Source: Trichopria drosophilae
Lineage: Eukaryota; Arthropoda; Insecta; Hymenoptera; Diapriidae
Direction: 5' to 3'
DNA: 64,000 nt
Assembly (NCBI GenBank): GCA_030407085.1
Contig: CM059583.1
Coordinates: 23,286,001-23,350,000, forward strand
This document shows, one piece after another, positions 43,601-51,746 of the stretch (position 1 is the stretch's first letter; every line of letters starts with the position of its first letter). The notes under the pieces are model-generated. The model did no database searches. It saw only the letters and a list, made by a program, of their open reading frames with translations, and was not told the DNA's origin. A program made the translations under genes and the position numbers.

Positions 43601-46600
43601 TCGAAGCATCCGTAATACGTGCCAGCCACGATCGGATCAAAGTTTTTCCTCAGTGATCATCGATGCAGAGTAATCGAAAATTGCGCAGGTGCCAACTTCC
43701 TGCAATATTTTCTGAGTGCATTGTGCACTTCTCGCAGAGATACACGAATTTTCGCCACTGCAGCTGAGCCTCCACTCATCCCGGCGCTACTTCCCTGTCC
43801 TTTTTTTACACTTTTTCTTTTTTCTTAGCACCTTGTCGCGAATAAACGAAATATAGAAAATTCAGAGAAAAAGGTACACTTGAATATCCTCGAATCCATG
43901 ACCCAGTTTCGTGAAATACGTCCTCCGCGACACGCGAGACGAAGGCATATACCGGAAGAACTGAGTACGCTCGACATCTTTTCAACGAAATAAAAAGTCG
44001 GAGACGAAGTAAAAATAAAGTACAGGACGATGGCCGAATGCTAGAAAGGACTGACGGTGAGGAAGATATAGGGACTACAGTACCACTCGAATTTCCAATT
44101 GCGCCTATGCGCTCACAAAGAGGATGCTCGTTTTTCCCTTTCTTTTTTCCAATTCCACTTTTCTACAAGTTCGTGAATTGTCGTGTTAAACTTGATTATT
44201 TTCGAATGAAAATAATATTGTTTGGAAAATTTGTTTTCCCTACCGGTTGATATTACAATGTACTTTTACCATTGCATTTTTACAACGAAACATAGAATGT
44301 GTATATTGGTCAGACGTCAAAATATCATGCGTCAAAATGTCAATGTAAATACCGCCTCATGGACGGAATCTAAGTGACAACATAGTGTAATCCTGTAAAC
44401 AGCAAACATTTTGAATAAAATTAACAATTATTATAACTTTCGATAAATAATAAGGTCTACAATTTGGGTGCACCTTAAGAACGCGACATTCAAAAAACAG
44501 AAATTTAAAATGTACATATTCCGAAAATGTATTTAATGATTGACTTCTAAATTTGATTAATAAATAATCTGGGTGTCAAACTGATTTGACCTTCAAGTAA
44601 CCTACAAAATTAACCCCTCAGTTAAACAATTTTACCTTGAAATAATCTTCCAGCGGGACCTCAAGGGCAGCGAAAATTTTTTTATATAGTGATCGTACCA
44701 ATTGGAGGTGTCGGGTTTTCGAATGTCTGGTTTTTGAATGTCTGTTTTTTAAAATATCTGGTTTTTTGAATGTGTCTATTTTGTGATTGGTCCGGTTTTT
44801 AAGGTGCACCATGCAATTTTACAGCAATTTTAGTCATGCATTTTTGATCTATTTATAATAAGACTAAGGGCTAAGTTTAATTTATTAAAGGTATCTTGGC
44901 ATCCAATGAGATTTCCGGAGTATGTAAAACTATCAAAATATCAAAATATACCATTTGATGCGCTGACATGTCTAGTAGTATTTATTACTATACAATAAGT
45001 AACTAATGCTACAAATAATTGGAGACAATTTGTACTGCTGTGAAATATGCCCCTATATCAATTTTCTTAATGCACACTAACAGAGTTGTGATGAGGGTGG
45101 CTATTACGGATGTTCAATAAAAAACATAATATTTACAAAGTATGCGGGACTCATTTTAAAGCAATAAGAAGTACTAGAAGAGCAAGAGCAACACGTTTAA
45201 AAATAGAAATAGAAACGAGGAAAGTAATGAACAGAAGATCTAAACAATGGTTGTCTAAACAGAAATCTTATTTAGGCAAACATCGAATCTACTTATAGAA
45301 ATGTAGTTATGGCTACTAGAAGTGCAAATGTCTTGGGAAGACTACACCAGAATGGTTCAGACGAGGTTCCTAGTCCTAATAAAACTGTAGGTCCATCCAG
45401 GGTGAAAGAAGAAATAAAAACACAATACAACAAATATCCTGACACAAAAGCAAAAAACTCACATGAAAGTGCTGGATTCAGGTAGTTAACTCTGCTAGCC
45501 AAAAGGAACAACTGAAAGATTAGAAATACACTTTGAATGCTCCCAGATTGAAAGCAGTTAGCAATACATCAGAAAAGAACCTATCCCTGGTGTGTAATCG
45601 CAATCGCTTGGCATCTTGGTAGTCATAAGATGTAGGGTAGAATTGGAGTTTTTTTTTAAATTTTTTGTTTGTTTTGTTTGCTATTACCACCAGAACACAC
45701 TACTTATAAAATTGTAATCTCAGTAATATCCACACTTACTAGATATTATAAGTAGGTAAGGTAAGTATGCCGCTGTAACTAGCAGCGGATTCGAAAAGGC
45801 AACGGTTCTGAACATAAGTGTACAAATATCTAGAGGAATGAAACTGCACTATTCAATCCGAATTTTTTTCTGCAGTTTCCATACAGAAGTAATTTTCAAA
45901 TCCTAGAAATTTAACAAAATGTCGTAATATTGTTTATCAAATATATAAATAATTAAAGCACAAAAATTCCCTCCAGAAGACTCAGACTGCGCGTTTCGAT
46001 CCCAATTTTCATCTGAAGCTTTCTCCTACATTCGCAAACTATTTGCAATGTGTAAAAAAAATTAACAAAAATTGCTACTATTGTTTATATATTGTTTAAA
46101 CTAAACAAAGGCTAATAAAGACATCCAGATGACTTGGACTGCGCGTTTCGATCCCAATTTTCATCTGCAACTTTCTCCTGCATCCGCAAACTATTTGCAA
46201 AGTGTAGAAAAAATTAAGAAAATTTCCTACTATTATTTATACCTTGATTAATCTAATCAAAGGTTAAAAAAGCCCCACCTAGGACTCAAACTATTAAATA
46301 GTTTAAACAATGTATAAACAATAGTAGGAAATTTTGTTAATTTTTTCTGCACAATATAATTAATTTGTTCCTATATGAGAAACCTTCAGAAGAAAATTAG
46401 GATTGAAACGCAAAGTCTGAGTTCTCTGGAAGGTTTTTTTAGCCTTTGTTTAGTTTAACCAATGTATAAACAACAGTAGAAAATTTTGTAAATTTTTTTC
46501 TACACATTGCAAATAGTTTGTTGATGTATGAGAAACCTTCAGAAGAAAATTCGGATTGAAACGCGCAGTCTGAATCCACTGGAAGGAATTTTTGTGCTTT

Positions 46601-49600
46601 AATAATTTAAATATTTTGTAAACAATATTAAGACATTTTGTTAAGTTTCTACGATTTGAAAATTACTTCTGAATCTGTATGAAAACTGCAGACAAAAATT
46701 AGGATTGAATAGCGCATTTTGAATCCTCTAAAGGGTATTTTTACAATTAAGTTGAGAACTGTTGCTTTTTCGAATCCGCTGCTGCGAATCCGTAACTAGT
46801 TTCAGCGTCATAAGGCAAGTCGAATGTGTCGCTAAGTATTTTTTTCTCAATGAAGGCCAAATTGACGAGTTTGCGTCAGAATACGTTTTTTGCCACACTT
46901 GCACGAAAACAGCCCATTCACGTGCCGGTAAAGTAAACGTATTCAGCGCATGTACCTTCTAGGGTCCGGCGGGCGCTTTTCGCGATTTCGCGCCCGCCTC
47001 ACAGGGCGCTTTTAATTCTTTGGCGCCCGCTTCTTATTTTTCACGATTTTTTTATGCATAGGGGTGACAAAAAATATTGTGTATATCAATTAGAGACACC
47101 ATTCCTTTGCGCTCTAGATATACAATATACCATTTTCTCAATGAAGGCAAAATTGAAAATTTTGCGTCAGAATACGTTTCTTGGCATCCCTAAATAACTT
47201 ACAAAACCATAATCAGTGATATTAGGAAATTGTTCTAAAATACATTATGATTTCCATTTACAATAATTTAATAAAATCCTATTACAACCCATCAGTCTCT
47301 AGAGGATTACTGTCTTTCTCATAAAGGCGAAATACCGCAAGAGCAATAATAATACACATCAATCACGTTTTTTTTCTATACTTTGATCGTTCATCCAGAT
47401 CATATTTACGTTTCTATTGAGCATCAAAAGATAGTCGTTTATCGTCTTCTTCGCGTTTCGAGATTATGCAATATACGATGGCTTGAAATACGAGTTTCTC
47501 AGTCGAATAATGCCTTTAAGATCGACAAAGACTGAGAGCGGAGCAAAGGGAAAATTCCGTTACGGCCGCAATGTGGTTCTGAATAATCCGATGCACGCGC
47601 ATTTATGTTTTATTCGACCATATAATTTTAAACAGTCGAAGCTCCATTCTCGAATGTGCGCTATTCCATGCATACCCATATTCGGTTTATCGCAATTCCC
47701 AAGCAAATGCCGGGAGAAACTTACGACTCGTAGCGGGATTGGCCAACTCGTAAGGTGAAATATTCAAAATCATAAAAATTAATGGACATGTATGCGGATG
47801 TATGATCCGATTTTTCATTCATTACTTAATCAAGCTGGAAATCCGGGAGCGAAAATTCATTGGAATTGACGACCCTCTTAAATTTCAACTTCGATTCCCG
47901 TATTATTATGGCATAATTCATCGATTTTCCGATGGATCCTGTTTTCCTCGTCTACTTTTATTCTTCCTATCATCATCTTATTACACAGTTTGAAAGAAAA
48001 ATGTTTGATCCATTTTTAATTGCTCGGTGTTACTGTTATACTTTGTACAATTCATGGTTAATTAAATTGGCGAAAACTACAATTTTTCGTTTCCGGTTAC
48101 ATTGTGATTTTGGGAGTCACTGATTAGGGATCATAAGTAAAATAATACAGTTTTTTAGTTATACTGTCATCTAAAGAACATCTGATTTGTGTACCGAAAT
48201 ATAATCCGGAAGCCAAAATTTGGACCCCCAAAATCCTACATTAAGATACTAAGGCTAAAAAATATGTTTTTATCGCTATTATTTTTTTCCGACGAGTCTT
48301 TACATTAGAAATTTAAAAAATATTCATGACAATATGGTTATAGGCACATCAAAATGAGGTCATAAATTTTTTCTCTGAATTTACTATCTTTTTAGTTTTT
48401 GCAACCATTTAAATTTAAAATTCAATATTGAAATTAAAAAACAGTGGAATATAATGACACATTTTTATTATTTTCCACATTTTTGGAAGTTTACTTCCCC
48501 GATGTAAAAAAGGAAAAGTGGAAAACAGCATTTTGCACTTGCTCGCAACGATATAACAAATTGAAATTTACAGGAAAATTGGAAAAGTAGTGGCATTTTC
48601 ATCCAATTTCTCGGGTGTTGTTCGCTACCGACTTGCATATTTTAGAGCATTATTCATCGATGTGCGTCTCGCACACTTTGGCGGTGACATTCCATAAAAG
48701 GACAGGCGAGTTAAAAACTGTACCGGCATTAGGAAATGCAATTTTCTTGTTCCTCTCAGTTATTGTCTATGTAAGTCCGTTTTTCTCTATTCGCGTTTTT
48801 TGTATCCGTTTTAGTTTTGCACTGTACACAGTAGTTTTCTTTTTGAAATGTCGGTCTTATGCGAGTTTTGAAGCTCGCCGCTGCACCATTTAGCTGCACT
48901 TCTCCTCGCGTCTTTCGCGTGCATTTTGCGTCTCTCGTGATCTAACGAACTACTTAGTCGACTTTTGCCTCTCTTCTCTGCCCCGTGAATCCCGTGCTTG
49001 GGGAAAAAGTTCTCAAAAGGAATTCTGAACAACTAGTTGTCTAAAAGGACTCGTTTGAGACGAGAAAACGACGAAAAAAGCTCGATGGAGGTCGAGGGAA
49101 CTACCGGGCTCGAGGGGCGGTGGATTCGAGTATCTTACTAGAAACTAAACTTTTGTCGGCTCTGCATCGTTCATTAATTTCGCCAGATCCACTTTTTTAC
49201 CAAATTTTTTTTTGGAAAATACTTTTTACTTCTGGTTGCAATTTTTCCAGCTCGAGAAATAACGAGATCTCTTATCGTCATAAGTCGAGGACAAGTTCGC
49301 GGATCGTCTGGCCGTAAAAAACGCATCACCAGGTATTCGGATAATGCTCCCAGTCGACAAAGTTGAACAATGTTTCACACGCGTATCTTTATCCTGGAGG
49401 ATATGAAAGAAGACACGAAGATTTTGCAATTTGGAGAATATTTTTATAGCGGAATGTCTATTCAAGAATTCATGAGGCATCGAGATCCTTTAAACCATTA
49501 AGGCCTGAAACCTCTTAAGTATTTTCTCTGGTTTTATGGGGACGTCAAACGTACTTCCTCAAAGGAACATTGCAGATTTTGAAATCTCTATTTATTCCTT

Positions 49601-51702
49601 AATCTACGCATTGAACTCGTTCTATTAGGTCGTTTATATTTTGCTATTGCGAATAAGAGGTTAATGTAGCGATATTTTCAGAATCACAATTATTGAGTAT
49701 TTTTAATTTAACGTTACTAGTAGAGGAGATTATTTTTATTTACTTAATTAACAGGTCAACAAAATTTCATTAAATTTTTATGGTTATCATTAACCTTTTA
49801 ACCCTTTCATTCATAGGAGCCATTATAATGGCATCCTTTTACACACCCATTTTTTACAGTTTATTTGATGTTTGATAAAAAGATGACATTTTAAATATTT
49901 TCAATTACAATGATGCTTAAACTTTAGCCTAGTGATAGGAATTTTAATTTATAATTGTTTATGCTTCTAAACAAATAGATACAAAAAAAAACATATTTTG
50001 GTTGTAAAATTCGTCTTGGCGTTATTGATACGGAATTTTTTGGTTATTTGCGTTTTACTAAAATATTTCTTGTATCTTGTTATGTAATTCGAGGAATACA
50101 TTCTTGTAGATTGTTTTTGTGATGACTGAATACAAATCCATTCTTAAATTTTGGAAATTCAAAATGGCGGATCCAATTTGATTTTGAAACTCTTTATATA
50201 CAGTATATATATCATGTCGTGTATTATTTTATGAAAATGTTCATCTAGATTGTATTTGTAGTCGTTTAATACAAATCCGTTATTAAATTTTGCAAATTCA
50301 AAATGGCGGATCCAATATGGCTGACCGAAATAAAAAAAAAAGTGTCTAATATTTAAACGACAAGATATACGAAATATTTTAATAAAACGCAAATAACAAA
50401 AGAATTACGTACCAATAGCGCCATTTTGAGGATGCCATTTTGTAATTTAAATCGTAATATTGAATAATTTTTAGTATAATTCATTATGCCACAGGATTCT
50501 AAAGCCTGATACGATCCCGGAACTCTATCGTAATAACAATTGCAGTTTGCTGAAAAACTTTTTGCTTTTTCCAAGTTTATTTTTCGTTTAAGTAGCCATA
50601 TTTAAAAAATGGAAAGTGATACTGAAAAACGGGCATCAGATTCGAAAAGACCATACCTAAAGAGTATTGGAAACCAACAATTAAAAATTCTGCAATGCTG
50701 GAATTTAAAAACAAACGAAATACTAGTAATTATTTAACAACAATCACAATTTTTTTAGTGTTTCTTTTAATATATTATTTTTATCTTTTCCTATATTAAA
50801 ATATCTCATATGGATATAAAAATCGAGTAAAAAATGTTGAGTCGAAAATACACATACCAAAAAAAAAATTACATTTCACAATGGCGGTTCAAAAATGGCT
50901 AGTAAAGTAGAATTTTTTCATAATCAAAGTCACGCATATATCATTGACATCATCACTGCAGATTTGGTACCGTCCGTTTTTTTTTTGGCGCTGAGTATAA
51001 ATTTGAAGTTGGTTGTCAGAAATTCAAAATGTCGCATCCAACATGTCGGATGAATTTGCTAAAATAGATAAAATTCATTTCAAACTTGGTTTGAAACAAA
51101 AATTGAGCTGCAGGCTATAAGTTTTATGTTCTTTTATAGTTGAAATTCAAAGTTATTACTTCAATTTGACGATAACATTTTGAACTTCATACTTTCTCAG
51201 TTATCTCAATAATTGTGACTTTGAAATGTTACTAAATTCTCACTGGGTTGAGGTAACCGTGAATTAGTGAGTCGTTTTTACTTTCTATTTTTGCAATGTT
51301 ATTGTTCATTATTTTGTTGATGTTTATTTTTAACAGTGCAGCATTGTTTGATATATCATTCTAATGAGTGGCTTTTGGGTAATAACATTTTGCCCTTTGG
51401 AGATCTTTACGACACCGTAATGTCGGCTTTTGGAGACTTGTTAACGTCCTCAAGGATTAAATATCCTAATAATATTAAACGGACGAAAAAGAGCAGACAT
51501 TTCGACGTTCAGGGAAGCTCCGTAGAATATCATCGTTGTTTATTCAACATGTCAATCAAAATATGTCCGACCGTCATTTTTACAATTTCTATTATTATAC
51601 TCGTAATCCGAAAATTTGAAAAACTATATACCAAACATTTTTTCAAAGAAGTAAAAATAAAATTTGAATATTTGGAAATAAAAATATACATTTATAAAAT
51701 AA

Positions 51703-51746
<44 letters not shown>

